Notes: generated by a model from the letters alone, not told the origin. Numbered from the stretch's first letter, positions 10,192-19,831 are shown. The stretch: DNA of 64,000 nt from Arsenophonus fragariae (GCA_047291315.1 JBDPYZ010000007.1:1-64000); one strand, 5' to 3'. Translations and numbers: made by a program.

Positions 10192-10269
10192 TAGTGGGCA
10201 ATATCAAATTCGAACTGATGACCACCCATCCTTGTAAGGGAAATGCTCTACCAACTGAGCTAATCGCCG
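10192..10269 (-). pseudogene. Degenerate tRNA-Val (TAC)
   Basis: This is the first of three tandem tRNA-Val copies and it is clearly damaged. The first acceptor pair is C-C instead of G-C and another pair is G-U. The 3' end reads CTA instead of CCA. Two extra bases sit between the anticodon stem and variable loop, giving 78 nt, and the anticodon stem has a T-T mismatch. The D arm and T arm are still recognisable. It is probably not charged or matured normally. Confidence 0.75.
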
Positions 10270-10311
10270 ATTCATAACTAAAATAAATAATATTTTTACT
10301 TAATTATGAAA

Positions 10312-10387
10312 TGGTGGGCGATACCAGACTCGAACTGATGACCCCCTCCTTGTAAGGGAGGTGCTCTACCAACTGAGCTAATCGCCC
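10312..10387 (-). tRNA. tRNA-Val (TAC), intact copy
   Basis: A 76-nt cloverleaf has acceptor stem GGGCGAT/ATCGCCC perfectly paired. The D arm is TTAGCTCAGTTGG, the anticodon loop CTTACAA (TAC) and the T arm AGTTCGAGTCT, with an encoded CCA. It is the best-preserved of the three Val copies and presumably carries the decoding load. Confidence 0.97.
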
Positions 10388-10413
10388 AATCATAATTAAA
10401 TCATCACGACAAT

Positions 10414-10489
10414 TGGTGGGAGATACCAGATTCGAACTGATGACCCTCTCCTTGTAAGGGAGATGCTCTACCAACTGAGCTAATCGCCC
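10414..10489 (-). tRNA. tRNA-Val (TAC), third copy
   Basis: This 76-nt gene is closest to gltX, with anticodon TAC and CCA encoded. The 3' acceptor strand is ATCTCCC against 5' GGGCGAT, leaving a C-U mismatch at the fourth pair. All other stems are sound. It is likely expressed but possibly slightly destabilised. Confidence 0.92.
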
Positions 10490-10797
10490 GTCGTGATGGA
10501 GGTGCATTATAGAGATAGTTCTGCATGAGTCAACGGTTTTTCAATGGAAAATATCCGTTCGTTGCAAAATTAAGCAAGATACACCTTTTATTATCGACGC
10601 AAAATAATATTTATTTAAACTCATTTAGTCTAGCTCCTATCAGGATAAATTAAGCACTTTTACTGCTAAATTAGCAAAATAAAGTTTGAATATCGTGCTA
10701 ACAGCATTGAGGAATTAAGTTACAGTGATAAAATAACCGACTGTAAATTTATCACTGACTAGATTCGATATATAAAAAGGTCATTAAGGCAATCCTA

Positions 10798-12219
10798 ATG
10801 AATAAAATAAAAACCCGTTTTGCTCCAAGTCCAACTGGTTATCTTCACGTCGGCGGTGCTCGTACTGCACTCTATTCATGGCTTTATAGTCGACATAATA
10901 ATGGAGAGTTTGTCTTACGTATTGAAGACACCAATCTTGAGCGTTCAACACAAGAAGCCATTGACGCCATAATGGATGGAATGAACTGGTTAAGTTTAAA
11001 TTGGGATGAAGGTCCTTACTATCAAACTAAACGCTTCGACCGTTATCATGCAGTCATCGATCAAATGATTAGCGCAGGGACAGCTTATCGCTGTTACTGT
11101 TCTAAAACACGGTTAGACAATTTACGTAAAGAACAGATGGCTAAAGGCGAAAAACCTCGTTACGATGGCTGTTGCCGCGATCATACTCATAATCATACAC
11201 CGAATGAACCTCACGTAGTGCGCTTTCGTAACCCTCAGGAAGGCTCTGTTATTTTTAAAGACCAAATTCGTGGCCCAATTGAATTTAGTAATCTTGAGCT
11301 AGATGATCTCATTATACGCCGTAGTGATGGCTCTCCTACCTATAATTTCTGTGTTGTTATTGATGACTGGGATATGAAAATCACTCATGTGATCCGTGGT
11401 GAAGATCATATTAATAATACCCCTCGACAAATTAACATATTAACCGCTCTCGGAGCGCCAATCCCTGTATACGCTCATGTTTCAATGATCTTGGATGATG
11501 ATTGTAAAAAATTATCTAAGCGTCATGGGGCAGTTAGTGTAATGCAATATCGCGATGACGGTTATCTACCAGAAGCCTTATTAAATTATTTGGTTCGTCT
11601 TGGATGGTCCCATGGCGATCAAGAAATTTTTAGCCGTGATGAAATGATCAGTTATTTTTCCTTAGATGCGATTAATAAATCCGCTAGTGCATTCAATAAT
11701 GATAAATTATTATGGCTTAATCATCATTATATCAATTCATTACCCGCTGAATATATTGCTACTCATTTAGCATGGTATATTGAACAGCTAGGTATTGATA
11801 CCCAAACCGGACCAAGCTTAGCAGATTTAGTCAAGCTTCTCGGGAAACGCTGTAAGACCTTAAAAGAAATAGCCGATTCATGTCGCTATTTTTATCAGGA
11901 TTTTGATTCATTCGATGCCGACGCCGCTAAAAAACATTTACGCCCGATAGCATGCTTACCGTTAGAAACAGTTCGGAAAAAATTGGCAGCTATTAGCAAC
12001 TGGACATGTAAAAATGTCCATCAGGCAATCGAATCAACGGTTATAAAACTTGAAATTAGTATGGGGAAAATTGGTATGCCACTACGGGTCGCTGTGACAG
12101 GAACAAACCAATCACCGAGTGTTGATGCCACTATACATGCTATTGGCCAAAATCGTTCATTAAAACGCATTGATAAAGCTTTGGTTTATATTAATGACCA
12201 TGAAAATAGTGTTAACTAA
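10798..12219 (+). CDS. gltX: Glutamyl-tRNA synthetase
   Basis: This class I synthetase charges tRNA-Glu. The 473-aa protein matches the family length (471 in E. coli). The HIGH-type motif lies in FAPSPTGYLHVGGARTAL at the N-terminus. A Cys-rich zinc-binding insert (CYCSK ... YDGCCRDH) falls around residues 98-127, and the KLSKRHG (KMSKS) loop near 240. The anticodon-binding C-terminal domain is complete. The gene is flanked by tRNA-Val/Lys upstream (opposite strand) and tRNA-Ala downstream, the enterobacterial arrangement. ATG 10798 gives the standard MNKIKTRFAPSP start. Confidence 0.97.
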   Translation: MNKIKTRFAPSPTGYLHVGGARTALYSWLYSRHNNGEFVLRIEDTNLERSTQEAIDAIMDGMNWLSLNWDEGPYYQTKRFDRYHAVIDQMISAGTAYRCYCSKTRLDNLRKEQMAKGEKPRYDGCCRDHTHNHTPNEPHVVRFRNPQEGSVIFKDQIRGPIEFSNLELDDLIIRRSDGSPTYNFCVVIDDWDMKITHVIRGEDHINNTPRQINILTALGAPIPVYAHVSMILDDDCKKLSKRHGAVSVMQYRDDGYLPEALLNYLVRLGWSHGDQEIFSRDEMISYFSLDAINKSASAFNNDKLLWLNHHYINSLPAEYIATHLAWYIEQLGIDTQTGPSLADLVKLLGKRCKTLKEIADSCRYFYQDFDSFDADAAKKHLRPIACLPLETVRKKLAAISNWTCKNVHQAIESTVIKLEISMGKIGMPLRVAVTGTNQSPSVDATIHAIGQNRSLKRIDKALVYINDHENSVN

Positions 12220-12236
12220 TAAAATCAGGTTAGTGT

Positions 12237-12265
12237 AAGACACATTATTACTGTGCCTTTTTTCT
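12237..12265 (+). terminator. Possible rho-independent terminator of gltX
   Basis: A GACACA ... TGTGCC stem (one G-U/mismatch pair) is followed immediately by six T residues, about 20 bp after the gltX stop codon. The stem is short, so this is a weak call. Confidence 0.4.
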
Positions 12266-12380
12266 TCATACTACGACCGTATGACCATTTTTTCAAAGGT
12301 TAAGCACTATTTTCATATTAATCGATTGACAGTCTTATTCAACTTGCATATCATGCGCCGGTCTAACAGACTTTGTGTAA

Positions 12381-12456
<76 letters not shown>

Positions 12457-12496
12457 AATTATATTCCAGCCAAATGTGTTTAATCGATATTAAAAT

Positions 12497-12712
12497 CTAA
12501 GCGCCTACTATAGGCTTAACTAAATTGTCTAGCCCTTCAACCTTGACTGTTAATGTTATTTTCATTAAATAACCTAACCTTCCTTGAGGAAATTTACTTT
12601 TACGCGCAAACCAAAGTAAATATTCTTCTGGTAAGTCGATCAAAACCCATCCTTTGTATTTACCGAATGGCATAACGGTATTAGCAATATCGATCAGATC
12701 CTGTTTCTCCAT
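12497..12712 (-). CDS. ypeB: DUF3820 family protein YpeB
   Basis: This small cytoplasmic protein of unknown function begins MEKQDLIDIANTVMPFGKYKG and continues IDLPEEYLLWFARK, the signature of YpeB/DUF3820. I prefer the internal ATG at 12712 (71 aa) over the longer frame because it restores the family start and has a GGAA ribosome-binding site. In E. coli ypeB lies close to gltX, so the position supports orthology. The frame is intact. Confidence 0.85.
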   Translation of the reverse strand: MEKQDLIDIANTVMPFGKYKGWVLIDLPEEYLLWFARKSKFPQGRLGYLMKITLTVKVEGLDNLVKPIVGA

Positions 12713-12759
12713 GCAAAATTCCGATATATTCATTGATAGAACAAAACGCAACATTCGTT

Positions 12760-13951
12760 AATAAAGAATGCAGCTTTCCGTTATCGCTGCTGATAAGAAA
12801 CTTACTAGCGTGGAACCATTTTGTCGGTCTTTTTAGTTTCTTTTGCTAACTTTTCATCAGTAGGAATTGTTGCCAGAGCAATAAAAAGAACTCAATGAAA
12901 AACAAGGATATGTCGTTTCTAGTTTTGGCTTAAGATTATTAAATGCCCACTGAACGAGGGGATAAAATTCAACAGCAACTTGTTTCAAGTATCCCATAGC
13001 CACAAATTCATTAAACACCAATTTGGTGGCCATAATACTACCCACTTTAAGCCCATCTTCAGCAGGTATACCCAAGATCCAAGCTAATGGATAAAACACA
13101 TAGCCTAACAATCCTGAAAGCTTATTCCTCCTATCACTGCACTAAAAATGGCATGAATTCCGGCAATAATAGCAATAAAACCAATCACCATCGCCGCTAC
13201 AATAAAAGCAACTTTAAAACCAACAAGAATATATTCGCCTAACATTTCAAAAAAACTTTGCCCATCATGGAGATCACTGACTTGAATATTCTCTTCTTCT
13301 TCAACTGAATAAGGATTAATTAACGATAAAAATAATGAATGTACTAAACATGTTCAGGATGAGTACCGTAACGACATACTTAGATCAAGCATGCCCATAT
13401 AGGCACCGACAATCTCCATAAAAACCGTCGACATGGAAGTTGCTGCCATCGTATACATACGACGTGGTGACATTCGACTAAATATATCTTTATAAGCAAT
13501 AAAGTTTTCTGACTGACCAAGAATCAATGAACTTACCGCATTAAAAGATTCCAGCTTTCCCATACCATTAATTTTAACCAGTAACGTTCCTATTTTAATA
13601 ATAAAAGGTAACATTTAATATGTTGCAGGATGCCTATTAACGCTGAAACAAAAATAATTGGACACAATACGCGTAAAAAGAAGGTAGCGAGATTTGCATC
13701 CATCATGCCACCAAATACAAAATCGGTTCCTGCCGCCGTATAAACTAGTAAATAATCAAAAAATTTAGCAAACCCAGCAACAAATCCCTGGCCAATATCG
13801 GAATTAAGGAAGAACCATGCTAATATTAATTCAATAATTAATAGTTGAACAACGTAGCGAATAAGAATACTTCCACGATCGCTACTGGTTAAAATCGATA
13901 AGCCCCCAATGAGAGAATAATAGATAAAAGAAAGTGAAAAACTGCAGACAT
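12760..13951 (-). pseudogene. nupC: Nucleoside permease NupC, broken
   Basis: The minus-strand start at 13951 (preceded by GGAA) reads into FLNSDIGQGFVAGFAKFF, VFGGMMDANLATFFL and LCPIIFVSALIGILQHI. A second frame carries INGMGKLESFNAVSSLILGQ and RMYTMAATSMSTVFMEIVGA. A third carries LGYVFYPLAWILGIPAEDGL and KVGSIMATKLVFNEFVAMGY. These are successive pieces of the proton-linked nucleoside transporter NupC (about 400 residues), separated by indels. The C-terminal helix is lost. Nucleoside uptake by this route is gone. Confidence 0.93.
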
Positions 13952-14162
13952 AAATATTTCCAAGTATGTTTTAATTTAACAAACAGTTATATTCTTTTAT
14001 GTAATAGAAAATAATCGTGCGCGATTTTAATCACTAAAAACAACACTAAGTGAGTAATTTAGTTATTTAACTTGCAGATAAGTAATTGATAATAAATAAA
14101 ACGATTACGAAATCAAAGCAGTTAAAACCCTTTGAATTACTACGCCGAAAAACCATAAAATA

Positions 14163-16175
14163 TTAATAATCTTCTAATAATGCCATTAATTCATCTTCAT
14201 TGATAATTTTTATCCCTAGCTCATTTGCCTTTGTCAATTTAGAACCAGCGGCTTCACCAGCAATGACCAGATCGGTTTTTTTAGAAACACTGGCCGTAAC
14301 TTTTGCACCAAGTAATATTAATTTACCTTTAAGCTCATCACGAGTTAAACGATTTAATGTACCGGTTAAAACTATCGTTTTACCGGTAAATGGATTATCC
14401 GTTTTCTTGACCGGTATTGCCGGCCAGCTAATACCAATTTCGTTCACTAGTTCATTAACAACATCCCGATTATGCTGTTCGTGAAAAAAATTAATAATAT
14501 GCTTAGCAACTATCTCGCCAACATCTTGTACCGTTTTTAAAGACTCTATATCTGCCGCTATGAGTGAAGTTAACGTCGTATAATGTGCCGCCAAATTGCT
14601 CGCCGTTGCTTCTCCAACCTCCCGAATACCCAACGCATAAATAAAGCAGGCTAATGTGGTTTGTTTGGATTTTTCAAGCGCATTAATTAGGTTTTGTACA
14701 GATTTTTTCCCCATACGCTCTAATCTGGCTAAAATATCAAGATTTAAACGGTAAAGATCAGCCGCTGTCGTTACATACCCTTTATCAACCAATTGATCAA
14801 TAATCTTATCACCCATTCCCTCAATATCCATTGCTCGTCGCGAAACAAAGTGCTTCAAAGCGCCTTTACGTTGGGCGGCACAAATTAAACCACCAGTACA
14901 ACGAATCACGGCCTCACCTTCAATACGCTCAATAGCTGAAGCACAAACAGGACAGTGAATAGGAAAGCGAATTTCTCGTCTATCAGTAGGACGACGATCA
15001 GTGAGTACATTAACAATCTGCGGGATAACATCACCCGCTCTACGAATAACGACAATATCTCCAATACGTACGCCTAAACGTTCTATTTCATCAGCATTGT
15101 GCAATGTTGCATTGCTTACAATGACCCCAGCAACCTGAATAGGCTCTAATCGGGCAACAGGTGTAATCGCGCCAGTACGGCCTACTTGAAATTCAACATC
15201 ATGTAATAAAGTGATCTGTTCTTGAGCGGGAAATTTTAATGCTGTAGCCCAACGAGGAGCTCGAGCAACAAATCCCAGCTCTTCTTGCAGCTGCAATGGA
15301 TCCACTTTAACAACGACACCATCGATATCAAAACCTAAGCCTAAACGATTATGCTCAATTTGATTATAATATGCCAAAACTTGTTTGCTATTTTGACAAA
15401 GCGCTATCTTATCACTAACCGGTAATCCCCATTTTTTAAACTGCATTAGGCATTGATATTGGCTAGCAGGCAATTCCCCACCGGCTAGTAAACCAAAGCC
15501 ATAACAAAAAAAGGCCAATGGCCTTTTAGCGGTAATACGGGGATCTAACTGACGTAATGAACCTGCTGCGGCATTACGTGGATTTGCAAAAATTTTACCA
15601 CCATTACGCCGAGCTTCTTCATTCAGCTTTTCAAAACCCCAATGGGTCATAAAAACTTCACCGCGAATTTCGATGCGCTCAGGAATATTATAGCCGATTA
15701 AACGGAGCGGAATTGCTCGAATAGTACGAATATTGGCAGTAATATTTTCGCCTGTTGTACCGTCACCACGCGTTGCTGCTTGCACCAGTTCACCCTGTTC
15801 ATATAACAAGCTGACCGCTAAACCATCTAATTTAAGCTCACAACAAAATGTCAATTGGCTTTTATTTTTTAAACGATCATGCACTCGTTTATCAAAGGCT
15901 AAATAACTCTCTTCATCAAAAACGTTATCTAGTGACCGCATCGGTATTTCATGGCGTACCTGCTCAAAAGCCGTTAATGGTGCAGCACCAACCCGTTGTG
16001 TTGGCGAATCAGCCGTGATCCATTCTGGATGCTCAACCTCCAATTTTTTCAATTCCTGCATCATCCGATCATATTCTGCATCGGGTATTTCAGGCGTATC
16101 TAATACATGATAAAAATATTCATGATACCGTAATTGCTGTTTGAGCTGTGCAAGATAATTTTGTTGTTCTTTCAT
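14163..16175 (-). CDS. ligA: NAD-dependent DNA ligase
   Basis: This enzyme joins nicks using NAD+ in replication and repair. The 670-aa protein matches the family length. The adenylation motif KLDG has its catalytic Lys at position 115, and an OB-fold follows. A four-Cys zinc finger (CPVCASAIERIEGEAVIRC...C) lies near 400-430. HhH motifs come next, and a C-terminal BRCT domain begins around 590 (NPFTGKTIVLTGTLNRLTRD). It lies downstream of zipA as in E. coli. No defects are visible. Confidence 0.97.
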   Translation of the reverse strand: MKEQQNYLAQLKQQLRYHEYFYHVLDTPEIPDAEYDRMMQELKKLEVEHPEWITADSPTQRVGAAPLTAFEQVRHEIPMRSLDNVFDEESYLAFDKRVHDRLKNKSQLTFCCELKLDGLAVSLLYEQGELVQAATRGDGTTGENITANIRTIRAIPLRLIGYNIPERIEIRGEVFMTHWGFEKLNEEARRNGGKIFANPRNAAAGSLRQLDPRITAKRPLAFFCYGFGLLAGGELPASQYQCLMQFKKWGLPVSDKIALCQNSKQVLAYYNQIEHNRLGLGFDIDGVVVKVDPLQLQEELGFVARAPRWATALKFPAQEQITLLHDVEFQVGRTGAITPVARLEPIQVAGVIVSNATLHNADEIERLGVRIGDIVVIRRAGDVIPQIVNVLTDRRPTDRREIRFPIHCPVCASAIERIEGEAVIRCTGGLICAAQRKGALKHFVSRRAMDIEGMGDKIIDQLVDKGYVTTAADLYRLNLDILARLERMGKKSVQNLINALEKSKQTTLACFIYALGIREVGEATASNLAAHYTTLTSLIAADIESLKTVQDVGEIVAKHIINFFHEQHNRDVVNELVNEIGISWPAIPVKKTDNPFTGKTIVLTGTLNRLTRDELKGKLILLGAKVTASVSKKTDLVIAGEAAGSKLTKANELGIKIINEDELMALLEDY

Positions 16176-16196
16176 TATTCACCATACAACTAAAGA

Positions 16197-16220
16197 CAAA
16201 ACCCCAGCTATCGCGGGGAT
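16197..16220 (-). terminator. Hairpin between zipA and ligA
   Basis: On the minus strand the sequence CCCCGCGATAGCTGGGG is followed by TTTTGTC, a compact GC stem with a U run. It lies 23 bp after the zipA stop and 22 bp before the ligA start. It may end zipA transcripts or attenuate read-through into ligA. Confidence 0.65.
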
Positions 16221-16242
16221 CAATTACTAATCATGATAATAT

Positions 16243-17187
16243 TTAAGTTAATGCATTTCTAATTCGGCTATGATATACCTCTATCATTTGAGGAGTCAGC
16301 ATTTTGCGATCTTCATCAAGCACGACACCACCAACATCAGCCGCAATACGTTGTGCCGCTTGCAACATCAATTTGAAGTTTTGTGCTGAATCACCATATG
16401 AAGGTACCATCATAAATATAAAAACTCCCGGCGTGGTGAAATCAGACATGAGCTCTGGCTCAAAAGAACCGGGTTTCACCATATTGGCTAAGCTAAATAA
16501 AACCTGCCCAGAACCAGAAGGATCAACATGACGATGAAATATCTGTCTTTCACCAAACTGAAAACCCGATTGAAAAATACTTTGTAACAACAGATCACCG
16601 CCTAAAACTTGACCTTGCAGTGCAACGACATGTAAAACAACAACAATATCTTTTTTATTAGCTTCATCTGCTAATTTACTTTGTTGTTTTTCTCCATCAG
16701 AATGTTCAACTTCACCAACAACCTGTTGGCTGCTTTCTGCTGTGTTTGCTACTAAAGATCCTTCTCTTTCTTCACTATTAATTGAATTTAGAGCAGGCTC
16801 AGAAATCTCAAGTTCAAGCTGTTTAGTCTGAACATTTTTTTCTTGCTTAGCACTAGATCCAATTTTTACTTCAGTATCAGCTAAATATGGAGCATCATTA
16901 GTTTTTTTAACTACCTTAGATGATTCAAATTCTTGGGAAGCAAATATTTCATTTGTCTCCTGACTAGCAAATTTAGATACTGATTTTTGTGCCTCCATCT
17001 TTTTATCGCCAAACGATGGATCTCCTACACTCTCAGGCGTATCGTGATTAGGTTGCTTTCGACGCTTCATAGGGCGATCTTTAAATAGCTTTGAACGCTC
17101 TTTACGACTTGTCCAAAAGCCATGTAACAGTAAAGCTATTATAGCTATCGCACCAACGACCACTAATATTAGACGCAAATCCTGCAT
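16243..17187 (-). CDS. zipA: Cell division protein ZipA
   Basis: ZipA anchors FtsZ to the inner membrane. The start is taken at 17187 (MQDLRLILVVVGAIAIIALL), the conserved N-terminal membrane anchor; an upstream in-frame start would add 14 unsupported residues. After the helix comes a basic segment (WTSRKERSKLFKDRP), a long polar linker (about residues 40-180) and the FtsZ-binding domain. The latter includes VVLHVVALQGQVLGGDLLL, FGERQIFHRH and DFTTPGVFIFMMVPSYGD. The length is 314 aa. It is intact. Confidence 0.95.
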   Translation of the reverse strand: MQDLRLILVVVGAIAIIALLLHGFWTSRKERSKLFKDRPMKRRKQPNHDTPESVGDPSFGDKKMEAQKSVSKFASQETNEIFASQEFESSKVVKKTNDAPYLADTEVKIGSSAKQEKNVQTKQLELEISEPALNSINSEEREGSLVANTAESSQQVVGEVEHSDGEKQQSKLADEANKKDIVVVLHVVALQGQVLGGDLLLQSIFQSGFQFGERQIFHRHVDPSGSGQVLFSLANMVKPGSFEPELMSDFTTPGVFIFMMVPSYGDSAQNFKLMLQAAQRIAADVGGVVLDEDRKMLTPQMIEVYHSRIRNALT

Positions 17188-17402
17188 CGCTCTATCTCTG
17201 TTGTTTGAAAAATAATCGCCACCCACCATGGCGGTATCATTATATTAAGAGTATTTGCCAATAACGTTAAGTGCAACCCTCTACATAATTTTCTTACAAA
17301 AAGTTAGATATTTATTTTTTTTTGTTGTTTTTTTAACCAAAAAATACTAGCCAGCTAAAAATCCTACCTATATGATACAAGATTAAACCTAAAGGAGATA
17401 AT

Positions 17403-17417
17403 ATGAAGTATGATTAA
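17403..17417 (+). other. Four-codon leader ORF overlapping cysZ start
   Basis: A GGAG site at 17394-17397 sits 5 bp before an ATG (17403) that encodes only Met-Lys-Tyr-Asp and then stop. The cysZ ATG at 17410 lies 12 bp from the same site, inside this mini-ORF. Ribosomes may start at the first ATG and re-initiate, or the spacing may have been changed by a small indel. Confidence 0.35.
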
Positions 17418-18171
17418 TTCAATAAAATCACTAAAAACTGCGAATGGTTTTTATTATTTTACTCAAGGATGGCAGCTAGTTACTCGCCAAGGTATAAGGC
17501 GTTTCGTTATCTTACCCCTATTAGCGAATATTATTTTACTCGGTAGTGCTTTTTGGTGGGTTTATAGTAAATTAGGCTACTGGATCCAAACGTTACTTTC
17601 TTATGTTCCCAGTTGGATGCAGTGGTTAAGTTATCTAATATGGCCTATTGCAGTGATCTCCATTTTACTTGTGTTTGGCAACTTCTTTAGTACCATCACC
17701 AATTTTATTGCTTCTCCGTTTAATGGCTGGTTAGCAGAAAAATTGGAAGCAGAATTAACAGGAAAACCAACACCTGATACCAGTTTTGCGGTACTTATTG
17801 CTGACATACCGCGGATCTTAGCGCGAGAAGTAACCAAATTATGCTACTACCTTATTCGTATTATTCCGTTGCTTATCCTGTTTTTTATTCCCGGGATTGC
17901 TCAGACAATCGCACCGATTTTATGGTTTTTATTTGGTGCTTGGATGATGGCAATCCAATATTGTGATTATCCTTTTGATAATCATAAAATAAAATTTGAT
18001 CAAATAAAGTTAGCTCTTGCCAATAATCGAACAACCAGTATCCAGTTTGGCGCATTAGTCAATTTGCTGACGATGATCCCAATTATCAATCTGGTCATCA
18101 TGCCCGTTGCAATCTGTGGTGCAACAGCAATGTGGGTTGATCTTTACCGTCTGCGACATGCCAGCTATTAA
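17410..18171 (+). CDS. cysZ: Sulfate transport protein CysZ
   Basis: This inner-membrane sulfate permease supplies sulfate for cysteine synthesis. The 253-aa protein has the family length, with the ANGFYYFTQGWQLVTRQGIR start. Long hydrophobic segments cover most of the chain, and conserved loops include FIASPFNGWLAEKLE and QYCDYPFDNHKIKF. It is followed by cysK in the same direction, as in E. coli, so both act in sulfur assimilation. The coding frame is intact. Confidence 0.95.
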   Translation: MINSIKSLKTANGFYYFTQGWQLVTRQGIRRFVILPLLANIILLGSAFWWVYSKLGYWIQTLLSYVPSWMQWLSYLIWPIAVISILLVFGNFFSTITNFIASPFNGWLAEKLEAELTGKPTPDTSFAVLIADIPRILAREVTKLCYYLIRIIPLLILFFIPGIAQTIAPILWFLFGAWMMAIQYCDYPFDNHKIKFDQIKLALANNRTTSIQFGALVNLLTMIPIINLVIMPVAICGATAMWVDLYRLRHASY

Positions 18172-18487
18172 CTCAAATGCTGAAGTTAGCTAAAATTTCT
18201 TATACTTACTTCGGCTATTTTTAGCTACTAACAATAATCATAAAAATGATCATTGCACATTTGTTGTTGATAACCACAATCAGCACAAAATTAAGTCTCT
18301 TTAATGAAAAATTATCATGCTCTATAACTAAATATCCAGTTATATCAATTAATAAAACCGTCGATAAATACCCGTTCAATATAACGATAGTATTAATTTT
18401 TATTTCCAAAATAACTCTCTTAGCGTATGGTGATTAGTACTATATTTAGGCATGTTTATAGCTTCTGAAAAATACTAAGGACGATCG
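18172..18487 (+). other. cysZ-cysK intergenic region
   Basis: About 315 bp without a credible gene. It contains an imperfect inverted repeat near 18187-18234 (GTTAGCTAAAAT ... ATTTTTAGCTACTAAC), which may be the cysZ terminator. The cysK promoter must lie here, but no CysB site could be recognised by eye. Confidence 0.4.
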
Positions 18488-19465
18488 ATGAGCAACATCT
18501 ATGAAGATAACTCGCTAACTATTGGTCATACTCCATTAGTTCGTATTAAACACTTTGGTAACGGAAATTTGTTAGCAAAAATTGAATCACGTAATCCAAG
18601 TTTTAGCGTAAAATGCCGTATTGGCGCAAATATGATTTGGGACGCAGAAAAAAAAGGTCTGCTGACACCTAACCTATCCAAATTATCAACCAATAAAATT
18701 TTAATCGAGCCAACTAGTGGTAATACCGGGATTGCCCTAGCTTACGTCGCTGCTGCACGCGGATATAAGCTTACTTTGACCATGCCTGAAACAATGAGCC
18801 TTGAGCGGCGTAAATTATTAAAAGCACTTGGTGCTAATTTAGTTTTAACTGAAGGTGCCAAGGGCATGAAGGGCGCAATTGAAAAAGCAATCGAAATTGT
18901 TGCCGGTGCTCCCGATCATTACCTTCTTTTGCAACAATTTAATAATCCAGCGAATCCCGAAATTCACCAAAAAACGACTGGACCTGAAATTTGGCAAGAT
19001 ACTAACGGTAAAATCGCCGCTGTCGTTGCTGGAGTTGGTACAGGTGGTACAATTACTGGCATTGGCCGTTATCTAAAAAAAACACCAGGTGGTGAGTCCA
19101 TTAAAATGATTGCCGTCGAGCCAGCCGCATCGCCAGTAATAAGCCAGACATTAGCTGGCAAAGAAATTAAACCAGGACCACATAAAATCCAAAGCATAGG
19201 TGCTGGTTTTATCCCTGATAACCTTGATCTCTCTCTTATTGATGATGTGTTTGCTATTAGCGATGACGAAGCGATACAAACCGCTCACCTAATTATGCAG
19301 AAAGAAGGTATTTTAGCTGGTATATCATCAGGTGCTGCGGTTGCCGCAGCGGTAAAATTAGCAGCAAAACCGGCGTTTCAAAATAAGAATATTGTGGTTA
19401 TTTTACCTTCTTCTGGTGAACGTTATTTGAGTACGGATTTATTTTCTGCTACCAGCACAAACTAA
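18488..19465 (+). CDS. cysK: Cysteine synthase A
   Basis: This PLP enzyme makes cysteine from O-acetylserine and sulfide. At 325 aa it has full length. The PLP lysine lies in NPSFSVKCRIGANMI (about residue 42). The substrate loop is EPTSGNTGIALAYVAAARG, the phosphate-binding loop VAGVGTGGTITGIGRY, and the C-terminal ISSGAAVAAAVKLA is present. It is the only complete O-acetylserine sulfhydrylase in the window, since cysM survives just as a fragment at 22545-22646. A terminator follows. Confidence 0.97.
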   Translation: MSNIYEDNSLTIGHTPLVRIKHFGNGNLLAKIESRNPSFSVKCRIGANMIWDAEKKGLLTPNLSKLSTNKILIEPTSGNTGIALAYVAAARGYKLTLTMPETMSLERRKLLKALGANLVLTEGAKGMKGAIEKAIEIVAGAPDHYLLLQQFNNPANPEIHQKTTGPEIWQDTNGKIAAVVAGVGTGGTITGIGRYLKKTPGGESIKMIAVEPAASPVISQTLAGKEIKPGPHKIQSIGAGFIPDNLDLSLIDDVFAISDDEAIQTAHLIMQKEGILAGISSGAAVAAAVKLAAKPAFQNKNIVVILPSSGERYLSTDLFSATSTN

Positions 19466-19489
19466 TAACTATTTTTGAGTACAATTAGC

Positions 19490-19518
19490 TAAAAAAGCAC
19501 TTTAAAAGTGTTTTTTTT
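19490..19518 (+). terminator. Rho-independent terminator of cysK
   Basis: An A-rich arm and a CACTTT/AAAGTG stem are followed by eight T residues, about 25 bp after the cysK stop. It has the classical layout. Confidence 0.8.
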
Positions 19519-19590
19519 GTGTCGTAGATCAAAGTTTAGTGTGTATTAAGATGATTTCTTGAAACGAGTTTAGTATTTAAGTCACTAATT

Positions 19591-19607
19591 ATTTCGAGAA
19601 CCGAAAT
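19591..19607 (+). promoter_or_regulatory. Candidate Mlc/NagC-type operator upstream of ptsH
   Basis: The dyad ATTTCG-AGAAC-CGAAAT lies about 225 bp upstream of ptsH and is flanked by AT-rich arms. Mlc and NagC bind similar TTTCG...CGAAA dyads, and Mlc represses ptsHI in E. coli. The link is by resemblance only. Confidence 0.35.
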
Positions 19608-19652
19608 TAATCAAAAAATAAACAGTGAAAAATACACAAATAGAACATAAAC

Positions 19653-19680
19653 TAGACCAATTATCATGTCTGGCTATAAT
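19653..19680 (+). promoter_or_regulatory. ptsH: Candidate sigma-70 promoter for ptsH
   Basis: A TAGACC hexamer and a perfect TATAAT are separated by 16 bp, about 150 bp upstream of the ptsH start. This is the best -10 box in the interval. Confidence 0.5.
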
Positions 19681-19831
19681 GTCGGCATGCATAAAATTTA
19701 TGATTAATGATGGAAGAAAAACGTTTTTCTTTTTATTATCACTGATAAAGTAATATGCAAATCCAGATTATTTCAGCTAAAATATCTTGGATTTACTAAT
19801 AAAAAATATTAAGTTTGTTGAGGGAAATAAT

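Noticed and set aside
10304..10507. A minus-strand ORF with repeated GRLAQLVEHLPYKE segments
   Set aside because: It is a translation of two tandem tRNA-Val genes; the repeat reflects the conserved tRNA sequence, not a protein.
14200..14484. Plus-strand ORF inside ligA
   Set aside because: Shadow of the ligA BRCT region in antisense; no independent evidence.
18221..18437. Two opposite-strand hydrophobic ORFs between cysZ and cysK
   Set aside because: They are antisense to each other, AT-driven in composition and have no family resemblance or convincing start.
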